NCBI GenBank assembly: GCA_020216785.1
Contig: JAIWNO010000074.1
Location: forward strand, 1-14,090
DNA: 14,090 nt
From: Desulfomonile sp.
GTDB taxonomy: Bacteria; Desulfobacterota; Desulfomonilia; Desulfomonilales; Desulfomonilaceae
Reading direction: 5' to 3'
The notes below the pieces were generated by a model. That model was not told the origin of the DNA. It saw only the letters and a list, made by a program, of their open reading frames with translations, and searched no databases. Position numbers and translations under genes: made by a program. Below, piece by piece: positions 1 through 7,809 of the stretch. Each line of letters begins with the position of its first letter. Positions within the stretch are counted from its first letter, which is position 1.

Positions 1-1
1 T

Positions 2-2824
2 TGGGACGAGTACGACTCCTGGATCCGCAGCGAGGAACAAAAGGAGGTCCGGACCTTTAACGAGATCTTGCCTGCGCTTTCCAGGAAGGAATACCGCGTC
101 GGTGAGACCGTGTCAGTGGAGTTTAATACTCGACGACCGGTTAAGAAAGGCCTCGTCACGATAGAAGCAGGCGACGTGCTCGATTACAAAGTGGTCGATA
201 TTAGCGGCAAGCGCCTCACGCATCGGTTCAAGGCGGCAGCCAACCACCGTCCCAACGTGTACGTGTCGTTGCTGGCCCCAACCGGCAGGACTGATTTTCC
301 GGTGTACCAGAGCCAGGCGGACGTTGATATTCCGTCGGTCTTCTTCGGGTACGCGGACATAAAGATTCGGACGGACGTCAAAGCACTCACAGTGGAAATC
401 GCTCCCCACGTCAAAGAACTCAAGGGTAGACCGGGGGAGAAGACTTCACTCACCTTCAAGGTGGTTGACGAAAAGGGTAAGGGCGTGTTCTCCGAGCTTG
501 CCGTCTGCGTAGTGGACGAAGCGGTACTCGCCCTGACCAGCTTCAAAACACCGGACCTGTCGTCGCTGACCGATTTCCAGAGACTACTCGGAGTATTTTC
601 TGGAGACTTGCGACTGTCGCTGGTCAGTCAGGATCTTTTCCGCATTCTTTCAACACGTCCCCTCAAGGGCGGCGGCGCGGGCGAAGGGTTCGTAGGTCCT
701 AGTGTACGCAAGGACTTCCGGCCGGTGGCGTACTTTAATCCCGCTCTCTTGACCGACGCGAACGGCGAAGCCCGCGTAGAGTTCCAACTGCCGGATTCGA
801 CCACCGCGTATCGAGCCTATGCCGTCGCTTGCGATAAGACCGAGGGGTTTGCGTCGAGCGAGCGGAAGATGGTCGTGACGAAGGAGTTCTTCATCGAGCC
901 GTCATTCACCCGTTTTCTGATCCCGGGAGATAAGTTGACGTTCCCTGTGGTGCTCAACAACAAGACTACTCGGCCGGGAGATGCGTCGGTAGAAGCAGAG
1001 CCGTCAACGGGGCTCCAGCTTGAGCTGCCCCAGACGACGGCGAGGTTGGAGCCGTATTCCACGGCAATACTGCGGCCAACGCTTCAAGTTGCCACACCAA
1101 CCGATACAGCGAAGCTTCTCTTTCGCGGATCGTTCAAGACCGCGTCCGAGACATTCTCAGATGTAATTGAGAGCGTGGTGCCGGTGCACTCGCGCTTCCT
1201 CCCCGTAAACCGCGTGTTCATGGGTAGCTTTTCTCGCCATGTGGACATTCCTGTGCCTCTTCCGGCAGTGCTTAAGACACTCAAACCTAACGAGATCCTC
1301 CCGAGTGAGCTCAAGGTGTATCTCAGCCTTTCCACAGCGCACTGGAACCGAATTGCGCCCGGTCTGAAGTATCTCCTCCATTATCCATTCGGATGCGTCG
1401 AACAGACCAGTTCTGGGATCATTCCCTTGGCTGCGCTGCGTACGCTCGTCAACCAAGGAGCTTTGCCGGGCATTACGACCGAGCAGATCGACCAGTTCCT
1501 CGAACGAGGAGTGACGCGAGTACTCTCCATGCAGCGATTGGATGGAGGATTCTCCTACTGGCCGGGAAGAGAGGAACCGTCCTGGTGGGGCACTCAGTAC
1601 GCGATCTTCGCACTCATTCAAGCCGAAAAAGCCGGCTATCCGGTGCCGGAAGAACGTTTGAAAAGCGCTCTCGGCTATGTGCAGAAAACATTGGCCCGAG
1701 ACGTTGCTGCCGACAGGTTGAAGGATGAGGGCTGGGTCAAGTATGTGGCGCTCTTCAACCTCTCTGTGAAAGGGATGTTGAGTGCGGAAGACCTTCGACC
1801 TTACTTGGAGAACTATGATTCGCTCGACGATCAGGCGAAAGCTTTTCTCATACTCTCTGCGATAAACACCGCCGCGCTCTCGCGGAACGAAATTGCGGAG
1901 CGGATTGGAAAACTTAGCGAGACGCTCGATCCGGGCAAGAACGACTATTACAACTCCAGCTTCCGCACTGCTTCAGTTTGTCTTATGGCCGCGGTCGAGG
2001 CGGACGCTGCGTCGGAGAAAGCCGCGTACTGGGCGGGCTATCTTCTCAAAAACATCCGGCCGGATGGCAGATGGTTCTCAACGGCCGACACAGGTTGGTG
2101 CCTGCTCTCCCTCGCCGCGTACCTCAAAGGAAAGGAGCCCCCCGGCAAGCAGGTAATCCCTTGCCGAGTCCTCCTCGGCGATCAGAAGGCCATCGAGCTG
2201 CCTGTTTCGGCCGCGACGACAGACGTGGAACTCGATCCATACAAGCTGCTGGCTGCGGGCAAAGTGAGCCTTGAGGCGACCAAGCAGGGGCTCGTCAACT
2301 ACACGCTCTCAGTGGCCTATCCGGACACGGAGCGGGATCCTACGAACCTGAGCAAAGGGTTTGCTCTCCGCAAGACCATGCAAAACCTCAACGGCAAGGA
2401 TGAGATCCGTGTCGGGGATATTGTCCGGGTCACGTTGGAGATCGAAATGGATCGGTCTGTGCGAACAAGGAGGGGCTTCGGGGAGTATGTGGCGCTTGAG
2501 GACCCGGTCCCCGCGGGGCTTGTGCCGATCAGCTCGGAACTCGCAACGGAAGGCGTCATGAGAGATGATGCAAAGACAGGCGAACAGGGAGCTTGGCGCG
2601 ATGGGTACTACGAGTTGCAGCCGACGTACCGCGAATTCCGCGACGACGGCGTACGGGTGTTTAAAAATCGTATGTGGTCCGGATCGTACCGGTTCACATA
2701 CCTTGCTCGGGCCGTTGCTGTGGGAGATTTCTGGATGCGGGGCTCCAGGATCTCGCTGATGTACAATCCCGATTATTACGGCAAGACCGCAGGCCGCCGT
2801 GTGCAGGTGCTGCCCGCGGAATAG
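2..2824 (+). CDS. Alpha-2-macroglobulin family protein (5' end outside window)
   Basis: The reading frame is open from base 2, so the gene starts upstream; the TTG at 68 is only an internal codon. About 940 residues are visible, the C-terminal part of a family whose bacterial members are often 1500-2000 aa. In order I see macroglobulin-type beta domains, a VVDEAVLAL segment (visible residues about 170-180), the A2M signature beginning at VRKDF (about residue 236), and the thioester motif GCVEQ with Cys at 1394-1396 and Gln at 1403-1405. A helical thioester domain with GGFSYWPG follows, then a C-terminal beta domain ending in the family-typical MYNPDYYGK region. Known role of the family: a periplasmic protease trap in which Cys and Gln form a reactive thioester. 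The motif is intact, so activity is plausible. The signal peptide or lipobox would lie outside the window. The next gene follows after 44 bp on the same strand. Confidence 0.93.
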   Translation, partial: WDEYDSWIRSEEQKEVRTFNEILPALSRKEYRVGETVSVEFNTRRPVKKGLVTIEAGDVLDYKVVDISGKRLTHRFKAAANHRPNVYVSLLAPTGRTDFPVYQSQADVDIPSVFFGYADIKIRTDVKALTVEIAPHVKELKGRPGEKTSLTFKVVDEKGKGVFSELAVCVVDEAVLALTSFKTPDLSSLTDFQRLLGVFSGDLRLSLVSQDLFRILSTRPLKGGGAGEGFVGPSVRKDFRPVAYFNPALLTDANGEARVEFQLPDSTTAYRAYAVACDKTEGFASSERKMVVTKEFFIEPSFTRFLIPGDKLTFPVVLNNKTTRPGDASVEAEPSTGLQLELPQTTARLEPYSTAILRPTLQVATPTDTAKLLFRGSFKTASETFSDVIESVVPVHSRFLPVNRVFMGSFSRHVDIPVPLPAVLKTLKPNEILPSELKVYLSLSTAHWNRIAPGLKYLLHYPFGCVEQTSSGIIPLAALRTLVNQGALPGITTEQIDQFLERGVTRVLSMQRLDGGFSYWPGREEPSWWGTQYAIFALIQAEKAGYPVPEERLKSALGYVQKTLARDVAADRLKDEGWVKYVALFNLSVKGMLSAEDLRPYLENYDSLDDQAKAFLILSAINTAALSRNEIAERIGKLSETLDPGKNDYYNSSFRTASVCLMAAVEADAASEKAAYWAGYLLKNIRPDGRWFSTADTGWCLLSLAAYLKGKEPPGKQVIPCRVLLGDQKAIELPVSAATTDVELDPYKLLAAGKVSLEATKQGLVNYTLSVAYPDTERDPTNLSKGFALRKTMQNLNGKDEIRVGDIVRVTLEIEMDRSVRTRRGFGEYVALEDPVPAGLVPISSELATEGVMRDDAKTGEQGAWRDGYYELQPTYREFRDDGVRVFKNRMWSGSYRFTYLARAVAVGDFWMRGSRISLMYNPDYYGKTAGRRVQVLPAE

Positions 2825-2868
2825 CTGTGACGCGAGTCCGGTTCGAATAGCGTACGAAGGAGAATCAT

Positions 2869-3558
2869 ATGCCTGAACCATACTATCCGACCATGGATGG
2901 CATCTGGTCGAAAGGCCTACGACAGGAGCCAAACTTCTCAAAAGTGCGGCTGGAAACGCCCTACCGTAAGGCTGTAGAGAACTTCCGCAAGGCAATCGAA
3001 GGGCGCACGGACTTCGACCCCGCGGTCCTCTTCGTGTGGGGGACGATGCAGGCCAAGGCGCTCCTCAACACGCTAAAGGCGATAGAAGAAACCTTCGGCG
3101 AGCAAGGTCAGGCGGTGGTGCGCAAAGCCGTCAATTGCGCGGGCTACGAGGCGCTGAAGGAAATGCTTGAGAATTCCTCGTTTCCTGAAGACTGCGATGA
3201 GATCGAACTTGTCTCGTTCATCGTCACGGGGCTCAATTGCGTGCTGTACGCCTCCCTGGAGCGGCCGTGGATCACATCGGCAGATCGATGCGAGTTCGAC
3301 ATACTCTGGTGTCCGCACCAGGACATTTACAGCGCGTTCGATTGCCGCGTGCAGCGCTATTTCGTCGAGGGGATGCTCGACGCGATAAGAGATCTGGGCC
3401 GGGCGTCGGTGACCGCGGCAGTGGAGAAGCTCATTCCACGGGGCGCGGACTGCTGCCACTTTGTGGTCGACCTCTTGAAAGACGGAGGAGAGCAGAACCC
3501 CTGGCACCGGTACTCCGAGGAGCTTGCACAACGGGCACTAGAGAAGCTGCGCAAATAG
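2869..3558 (+). CDS. Cysteine-rich protein, L-2-amino-thiazoline-4-carboxylate hydrolase-like
   Basis: This is a 229-aa soluble protein with a strong Shine-Dalgarno sequence (AAGGAG at 2857-2862, 6 nt before the ATG). It has eight cysteines (C90, C109, C124, C141, C148, C159, C195, C196). The WCPHQDIYSAFDCR segment and the ADCCHFVV ending resemble the ATC-hydrolase family (PF14196), in which a 'CP' motif and a late G-x-x-C-x-F motif are typical. Characterised relatives open the thiazoline ring of L-2-amino-thiazoline-4-carboxylate on the way to L-cysteine, but most members have no known substrate. No signal peptide or membrane segment is visible. It lies 44 bp after the macroglobulin gene and may be cotranscribed with it, although the two have no evident functional link. 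The family call comes from motif memory, not a search. Confidence 0.6.
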   Translation: MPEPYYPTMDGIWSKGLRQEPNFSKVRLETPYRKAVENFRKAIEGRTDFDPAVLFVWGTMQAKALLNTLKAIEETFGEQGQAVVRKAVNCAGYEALKEMLENSSFPEDCDEIELVSFIVTGLNCVLYASLERPWITSADRCEFDILWCPHQDIYSAFDCRVQRYFVEGMLDAIRDLGRASVTAAVEKLIPRGADCCHFVVDLLKDGGEQNPWHRYSEELAQRALEKLRK

Positions 3559-3585
3559 AGTGAGCCACCGGGGTCGATCGTGCGT

Positions 3586-4125
3586 CTATTTGACAATCTT
3601 GATCAGCTCTTTGAATTGCGGACCCTCAGCCCCCTGGATAAGTTCGAACAGAGCGGTTTCCACGCTCGTAATCGATGCACCGTACTCGCGGCACTTGTCG
3701 AGACCGATGCGTTTGTTCTCCGGAGTTCGTGAGGCCACCGCATCGCTCACCACTTCCACGTCGAAACCCATGTCGAGCAGGTCCGCCGCGGTCTGGTACA
3801 CGCACACGTGCGACTCAATACCGGCGATGAGGATCTGCTCCCGGCCAAGCGTTTCCAGCTCTTCCTCGAACGATGCCTCTCCACAGCAGCTAAAGCTCAA
3901 TTTGGTGACGGGCCTCAGGTCCGTCAGGAGTTCCGCGATCTCCGGAATGGTGGGTCCAAGCCCTTCCGGATTCTGTTCGGTCCACAGAATGGGCAATCCG
4001 AGCACCTGTGCGCCTTTTATCAGCTTCACGGCGCTCTGGACAAGTGTCTCCATATCGTGCATGACCCGAACGAGCTTTTCCTGCATGTCCACCACAACAA
4101 GCGCGGTATCTTCTATGTTAAGCAT
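3586..4125 (-). CDS. Isochorismatase-family (cysteine) hydrolase
   Basis: This 179-aa protein has the usual single-domain length of the family. The catalytic triad expected for isochorismatase-like hydrolases is visible: Asp13 in VVVDMQ, Lys75 in VTKLSFS and Cys108 in GIESHVCV. The I-x-G-I-E-S-H-V-C-V block is typical of the YcaC-like branch, whose members cleave amides or related bonds but often lack a known substrate, so I give no substrate. The start is supported by GGAGG 8 nt upstream of the ATG. It is the last minus-strand gene of the cluster, 87 bp after the zinc-ribbon gene. It ends 27 bp from the convergent plus-strand gene, with no clear terminator between them. It may ride on the Hdr transcript without taking part in that chemistry. 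Confidence 0.9.
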   Translation of the reverse strand: MLNIEDTALVVVDMQEKLVRVMHDMETLVQSAVKLIKGAQVLGLPILWTEQNPEGLGPTIPEIAELLTDLRPVTKLSFSCCGEASFEEELETLGREQILIAGIESHVCVYQTAADLLDMGFDVEVVSDAVASRTPENKRIGLDKCREYGASITSVETALFELIQGAEGPQFKELIKIVK

Positions 4126-4212
4126 GTGTCTTCCTCCGGGACACAGAGACAGCCCATGTACTTCACGGTGCCGGTCGGGGATTCTTCCCGAAGGGACGCG
4201 GCTGACGCTCGC

Positions 4213-4449
4213 TCACCGGATTTCCGTGCCGGAAGTTCTTGCTCTGATTACTGCGGACGAGGGCTCGTCAAATGTGAAGATCGCAGTCTTTCCGCACTTT
4301 TCACAGATTTTGCCTCGCGGTGGGCCGGACGCATCCAGCAGTCTGGAGACCTTGTCATAGGTGGTGCGGATGAGTGTCTGCCCGCAATGAGGGCATTCCA
4401 GTATCACCTTGGCGCGGTGAAACACGACGGTGGCCGGTTTGGTTTCCAT
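4213..4449 (-). CDS. Small zinc-ribbon protein, function unknown
   Basis: This 78-aa protein has two knuckles, CPHCG (C19, C22) and CEKCG (C49, C52), spaced as in a zinc ribbon. I chose the ATG at 4449 because it follows a GGGGTGGGGTG stretch; a TTG 15 nt further upstream would add five residues. There is no membrane segment. It begins 33 bp after the stop of the FrhB-like iron-sulfur gene, so it is probably in the same transcript. Such small proteins can bind nucleic acid, deliver metal or stabilise a partner, and the sequence does not decide between these. I do not recognise a named family. Confidence 0.65.
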   Translation of the reverse strand: METKPATVVFHRAKVILECPHCGQTLIRTTYDKVSRLLDASGPPRGKICEKCGKTAIFTFDEPSSAVIRARTSGTEIR

Positions 4450-4482
4450 CACCCCACCCCGCAATCGCTAGCCGGCTACTGA

Positions 4483-5307
4483 TCAGTCGTTCGCGGACGT
4501 GTGCCCCGGCGGCGGACCGAGAATGTTCAACGGCGATTTGCCACTATCGGGCGACCCCGTAACGTATCCGAACTCCTCTTCGATGATTTCCGCCACCCGC
4601 TTGTACAAAGTACGCAGGGGAATTTCCGCGGGACATGCCTCTGTGCACAAATTGCAGTCGATGCACCGCCCCGCCATATGGATAGCACGTGTCAGATGGA
4701 ACATCGGGTTTTCGGGTGGGAGATCGCCGGTCTTGGTCAGCACATCGTCTTCAAGAGTGCACACGTTGCAGAAACACACCGGACAGACGTTGCGACAACC
4801 ATAGCACTTGATACAGCGATCGAATTCGCTGAGCCAATAATTGAGGCGCGCCGGAAGCTCGAGTGCTTCGACATGGCGCACGCGTGCGTATGGAACAGGC
4901 TCAGTCTTGTCACCTGCGACAGAGACATCAGGAAAAGGCTTTCGGCATTCGTGGGCCTCGGCAAGCTCCTTCGGGCAGGCGAATCCCACCTTCACGATCC
5001 TTTCGGCCGCGGTGGCGGCCTGGTTCCACCTGATCAGCTCATAAAGAGCCCGTTCGTCGCAGCCTCTTACGAGAACACCAAAAGTCTTGTCAGGGTATCC
5101 TGTGAGAAGCGTCATGAGAAGCGACGCCAGCGGATAGCGCTCGGTGTTGGTCGCTCCAACACCTATGGACAGCCCGTTATCCAACTCTTCGGCCGTTGAA
5201 AACAGGTGCGGGACAATGCTGCCTTGTTCGTCCTTCAAGCCGAGGAACGCTGCGATCTTCCCATCGCGGAATAGCGCTTTTACATGGTCTCGTATCTGCT
5301 CGATCAT
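4483..5307 (-). CDS. FrhB-like 4Fe-4S protein of the Hdr/MvhD cluster
   Basis: This 274-aa protein starts at the ATG of MIEQIRDHVK. Residues 1-150 resemble the coenzyme F420 hydrogenase/dehydrogenase beta-subunit fold, with GVLVRGCDERAL (C83) and GFACPKELAEA (C111). A cysteine-rich segment follows: C165, C168, C171 and C175 form one [4Fe-4S] motif, immediately followed by C178, C180 and C183. A second cluster motif has C215, C218, C221 and C225. The FrhB fold usually binds a flavin and reacts with F420 or a related hydride carrier; ferredoxin-type domains pass single electrons. From memory, close homologues are common beside hdrA and mvhD in Desulfobacterota. I infer an electron entry or exit module. 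A more upstream in-frame start would add an Arg-rich stretch overlapping mvhD, which looks spurious. The Shine-Dalgarno before the chosen ATG is weak (GGA). Confidence 0.85.
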   Translation of the reverse strand: MIEQIRDHVKALFRDGKIAAFLGLKDEQGSIVPHLFSTAEELDNGLSIGVGATNTERYPLASLLMTLLTGYPDKTFGVLVRGCDERALYELIRWNQAATAAERIVKVGFACPKELAEAHECRKPFPDVSVAGDKTEPVPYARVRHVEALELPARLNYWLSEFDRCIKCYGCRNVCPVCFCNVCTLEDDVLTKTGDLPPENPMFHLTRAIHMAGRCIDCNLCTEACPAEIPLRTLYKRVAEIIEEEFGYVTGSPDSGKSPLNILGPPPGHTSAND

Positions 5308-5356
5308 ATCATATTCCGATCGAATTTCATGAATTCCTTCATAGGGAGCATTCGCC

Positions 5357-5806
5357 TCACACAATCTGCGCCGCCGCGGGCGAGAGCGGCGTCTTGCGCA
5401 GACGAGACGGGCCAAGCTGCCGAATTTGTTCAACAAAATCGGTGACAACCTGCGCAAACCGTGGCCCTTCCGCAGACGACACCCACTTCAGGCAAAGCCT
5501 TTCCGACTCGATTCCCGAAAATTCGAGAAGTTTCCTCATGAACTCCACTCGCTTTATCGTCATGTAATTACCATACAGGTAATGGCAGTCACCGACGTGT
5601 CAGCCGCCAACGAAGACGCCGTCCGCGCCCTTCTGAAATGCCTTGAGCACTTGATCCGGCCTCACCGTGGCGGAACACAGCGTGCGGATAGTGCGCAGAT
5701 TAGACGGATACTGGAGGCGGCTCACGCCGGCCAAGTCCGCTCCCGCGTACGCACACCAGTTGCAGAGAAAACCCACGATGACTGGTTCAAATTCACCGTT
5801 GGACAT
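5357..5806 (-). CDS. mvhD: MvhD-like [2Fe-2S] subunit, selenoprotein (copy 1)
   Basis: The protein is 149 aa when the in-frame TGA at 5602-5600 is read as selenocysteine (residue 69). It is a delta-type [2Fe-2S] subunit that transfers electrons between a partner oxidoreductase and HdrA. Cysteines C15, C18, C44 and C74 and Sec69 fall in the family's conserved motifs (CNWC, LCS, and G-G-U-H-V-G-D-C-H-Y). The frame after the TGA is clearly MvhD and aligns with copy 2, so the gene is not degenerate. A hairpin with a 6-bp stem begins 17 nt after the TGA. The start is supported by AAGGGG 8 nt upstream. It lies 21 bp after the HdrA C-module gene and 49 bp before the FrhB-like gene. Automated callers would end it at 5600 or split it into two short genes. 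Confidence 0.9.
5567..5583 (-). promoter_or_regulatory. SECIS-like hairpin of mvhD copy 1
   Basis: Seventeen nucleotides after the TGA, ATTACC and GGTAAT form a perfect 6-bp stem around a TGTAT loop. The position matches that in mvhD copy 2, and the stem bases are the same. The loop has one G rather than the GG of classical bacterial SECIS elements, so this is the weakest of the three. The stem overlaps codons for HYL-GN, a conserved protein motif, so pairing could partly reflect the protein sequence. Confidence 0.5.
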
Positions 5807-5827
5807 GCGTAAACCCCTTGTATTGGG

Positions 5828-7504
5828 TCAGCCCGCAAGGGCTTGCTCGATCTGAGCATAGATCTGGTCGTTGGAAAATCCGTCGAGTCTGGCGCTGCCG
5901 GACGGGCATGTGGCCGCACAACCGCCACATCCCTTGCACAGGACCTTATTCACCTCGCAGACCCCACGGTCCGTTACATAGCTTATTGCACCGTACGGAC
6001 AAACATCCACGCAACCGAGACAACCGCAGCAGGTCTCGGGATTTATGTCCGCGACAATGCCGCTTGTGAAAAGCGCTTCCTTGGACAGTACAATCGCCGC
6101 TCTCGATGCAGCTCCGAGCCCTTGCGACACTGCCTCCCGGATATTAGACGGAAATCGCGCGCTGCCGCAGAGGAAGATCCCGTCGGTCGCGAAGTCAAGC
6201 GGCTTGAGCTTGACGTGGCCCTCCAGAAAAAAGCCGTTCGCGTTGAGCGGTACCTTCAACATGGTCGAAATGTCGGGCGCGTCTTCCTGCGCGATGAGAG
6301 GCGTCGAGAGCACCACCAAGTCGCTCGGCAAAGAGATCTCTTTTCCCATGCGGAGGTGGAAGACCCGCACTTGGCCGTTTCCAACCACCGGCGGCTGTTT
6401 GGGATCGTATGTCGCGTATCGCACGCCCAGTTCTTTGGACTTGCGGAACATGTCCTCGTTTTCCACGCCGTACATCTGCATGTCGCGATAAAGGATCGTC
6501 ACCTGAGTCTCTGGGTCGGCCTCCTTAAGAATGATCGAATTCTTGACCGCTGTCATGCAGCAGATTCGGGAGCAGTACGTGCGCTCCTCGCACCGCGAGC
6601 CTACGCACTGGATCATCACCACATGCTTGGCGGGAGGGACTCCCTGCTTGAGTAGCGCTTCCAACTCCGAGTGGGTGATTACCTTATCGCCGTCATATCC
6701 GTAGAGTCCTTCAGGTTTAAGCACCCGGGCGCCGATCGCGACGACGATTACGCCTGCGGGGACAGACTTTTCTGCACCGTTCTCATTGAGGGTCACGGTA
6801 TAGTTGCCGATGTAGCCTTCAGTCTTCGTGACCACTGATTTAGTGTGGATGTTGATCTTTGGGTTGGACTCGAGACGGCTCTTGAGATCGTTCAGGATTA
6901 CTGCGGGCGATTCATTGGCCGGCAGTACGATGTTGTGATCGTTCAGCAGGCCGCCGAGTCGGTCCTGCTTCTCCACCAGGTCGGTCTCGTACCCCATGTT
7001 TCCGAGTGCCATTGCCGCAGCCATACCGGACACGCCGCCGCCGATGACTACCGCGCGGTGGGAGATTCCCAGCTGAATGCGGCTCAGTTCCCTCAATCGC
7101 GCGGCCTTAGCCACCGCCATGGCAATTTGCCCCTTCGCGCGTTCGGTGCCTTTCTCGCGCTCCCGCTGGTGTACCCACGAGCACTGGTCTCTGATATTCG
7201 CCATCTCGAAGAGATACGGATTGAGACCCGCTTCCTCACACGCGCTCTGGAACAGCGGTTCATGCGTGCGCGGTGTACACGAGGCCACCACGACCCGGTT
7301 GAGGTTCGCTTTGGGGATAGCGGTTTTGATCTCGTTGATGCCGCCTTCAGAGCACGTGTACAGGTTTTCTTGCACAAAAACCACGTTGGGAAGGGTTTTC
7401 GCGTGCTCCACCAGTTCCTTCATGTCCAGGTAGCCCGCGATATTGGAACCGCAATCGCAGATGAATACACCGATGCGAATTTCCGGCTTCTTCAGGTCGC
7501 TCAC
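5828..7504 (-). CDS. hdrA: HdrA-like protein, C-terminal module (FAD and two 4Fe-4S clusters)
   Basis: This 558-aa protein starts at GTG. Residues 10-145 are the HdrA N-terminal domain (IGVFICDCG, then VVASCTPRTHEPLF and the FEMANIRDQCSWV block). Residues 150-480 form an FAD domain with GGGVSG at 155-160 and the HdrA-specific cluster pattern C300, C311, C315, C316 (QCVGSR then CSRICC). Residues 490-535 hold two ferredoxin motifs (C492, C495, C498, C502 and C523, C526, C529, C533). It aligns throughout with residues 455-1011 of the fused HdrA at 10910-13945, and resembles QmoB without its MvhD tail. Expected role: the flavin site and Fe-S relay of a soluble electron-bifurcating or confurcating complex. 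mvhD follows after 21 bp, replacing that tail as a separate gene. The GTG start has only a purine-rich Shine-Dalgarno. A candidate promoter lies about 110-140 bp upstream. Confidence 0.9.
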   Translation of the reverse strand: MSDLKKPEIRIGVFICDCGSNIAGYLDMKELVEHAKTLPNVVFVQENLYTCSEGGINEIKTAIPKANLNRVVVASCTPRTHEPLFQSACEEAGLNPYLFEMANIRDQCSWVHQREREKGTERAKGQIAMAVAKAARLRELSRIQLGISHRAVVIGGGVSGMAAAMALGNMGYETDLVEKQDRLGGLLNDHNIVLPANESPAVILNDLKSRLESNPKINIHTKSVVTKTEGYIGNYTVTLNENGAEKSVPAGVIVVAIGARVLKPEGLYGYDGDKVITHSELEALLKQGVPPAKHVVMIQCVGSRCEERTYCSRICCMTAVKNSIILKEADPETQVTILYRDMQMYGVENEDMFRKSKELGVRYATYDPKQPPVVGNGQVRVFHLRMGKEISLPSDLVVLSTPLIAQEDAPDISTMLKVPLNANGFFLEGHVKLKPLDFATDGIFLCGSARFPSNIREAVSQGLGAASRAAIVLSKEALFTSGIVADINPETCCGCLGCVDVCPYGAISYVTDRGVCEVNKVLCKGCGGCAATCPSGSARLDGFSNDQIYAQIEQALAG

Positions 7505-7572
7505 TCTCTTTTCTCCCTGCAGCCGATTACAGCGTTGGCCAGAAGTGCCGATCGATTCCGAACGGCCAATAC

Positions 7573-7596
7573 AGGGGCGACCGGCCGGTCGCCCCT
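7573..7596. repeat. Perfect 24-bp palindrome of a probable dispersed intergenic repeat
   Basis: The half-site AGGGGCGACCGG is followed directly by its exact reverse complement, with TACA-like flanks. Palindromes of the type AGGGGCG...CGCCCCT are, as I recall, frequent in intergenic regions of Desulfobacterota and other environmental genomes. No U-tract follows on either strand, so it is not an ordinary terminator. It lies about 15-40 nt downstream of the predicted transcription start for the HdrA C-module gene, so it would fold in the 5' leader. Confidence 0.65.
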
Positions 7597-7618
7597 ACAA
7601 AAAGGGCGGCCGATAGCG

Positions 7619-7647
7619 TTTAGATTGTCGGCCATTTCCTTTGTCAA
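7619..7647 (-). promoter_or_regulatory. Candidate sigma70 promoter for the second hdr unit
   Basis: On the minus strand a perfect -35 TTGACA (7647-7642) is separated by 17 bp from TCTAAA (7624-7619), which matches four of six positions of TATAAT. Transcription would begin near 7612, about 108 nt before the GTG of the HdrA C-module gene. It lies inside the gap just after a terminator-like structure, consistent with a separately driven second unit. The prediction rests on sequence alone. Confidence 0.5.
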
Positions 7648-7738
7648 GCCCTCTCGATTCATTTCGTGCAATTGCCGACGGTGAATTATCGTCCGTCTCA
7701 TGTGGTCGTCGTTCCTGCCGTTCGCTGCAAGAACGCAT

Positions 7739-7803
7739 AAAAAAGTTTTTGGGAAGAAGTCCAGGGTTCCTCCCCGGCTAACTTTTCTCCTCTTCCTTCT
7801 TCC
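7739..7803 (-). terminator. Terminator-like stem-loop after the HdrA N-module gene
   Basis: Starting 6 nt after the TAA stop, the minus strand has GGAAGAAG pairing perfectly with CTTCTTCC (8 bp). This encloses an inner GC-rich stem, CCGGGG with CCCTGG (one G-U pair, loop AGGAA). CAAAAAC and then a run of six T follow. An alternative pairing of AAAAGTT with AACTTTT is possible. The T-run is about 7 nt past the stem, which is looser than the ideal intrinsic terminator. The segment also resembles dispersed repeats I associate with syntrophic Desulfobacterota. Confidence 0.45.
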
Positions 7804-7809
7804 GTCCTC

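Larger units (their letters stand above)
7505..7809. other. 305-bp intergenic region between the two HdrA module genes
   Basis: I find no convincing gene here. In minus-strand order it contains a terminator-like structure next to the upstream stop codon, a sigma70-like promoter, a 24-bp palindrome and a purine-rich stretch before the GTG of the next gene. A 66-codon open stretch on the minus strand (7701 to 7501) runs through the promoter and palindrome and is judged spurious. Confidence 0.7.

Noticed and set aside
3559..3585. Possible bidirectional terminator between the convergent genes
   Set aside because: Only 27 bp, with no stable stem and no T-run on either strand.
3560..4482. Long plus-strand open frames opposite the isochorismatase and zinc-ribbon genes
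   Set aside because: Their translations are Ser/Arg-rich with no motifs, whereas the minus-strand frames carry catalytic and metal-binding residues.
5308..5457. Arg-rich N-terminal extension of the FrhB-like protein
   Set aside because: It overlaps the mvhD copy 1 coding end and has no family similarity; homologues as I recall begin near MIEQ.
5357..5563. Separate small gene starting at MTIKRVEFM
   Set aside because: It is the C-terminal part of mvhD copy 1 after the Sec codon; the intervening residues (HVGDCHYLYGN) are MvhD.
7573..7596. Palindrome as an intrinsic terminator or CRISPR-like repeat
   Set aside because: There is no T-run on either strand and only one copy in the window.
7501..7701. 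66-codon minus-strand open frame whose stop overlaps the GTG of the HdrA C-module gene
   Set aside because: It runs through the predicted promoter and the palindrome, has no well-placed Shine-Dalgarno and no recognisable motif; the overlap is probably chance.
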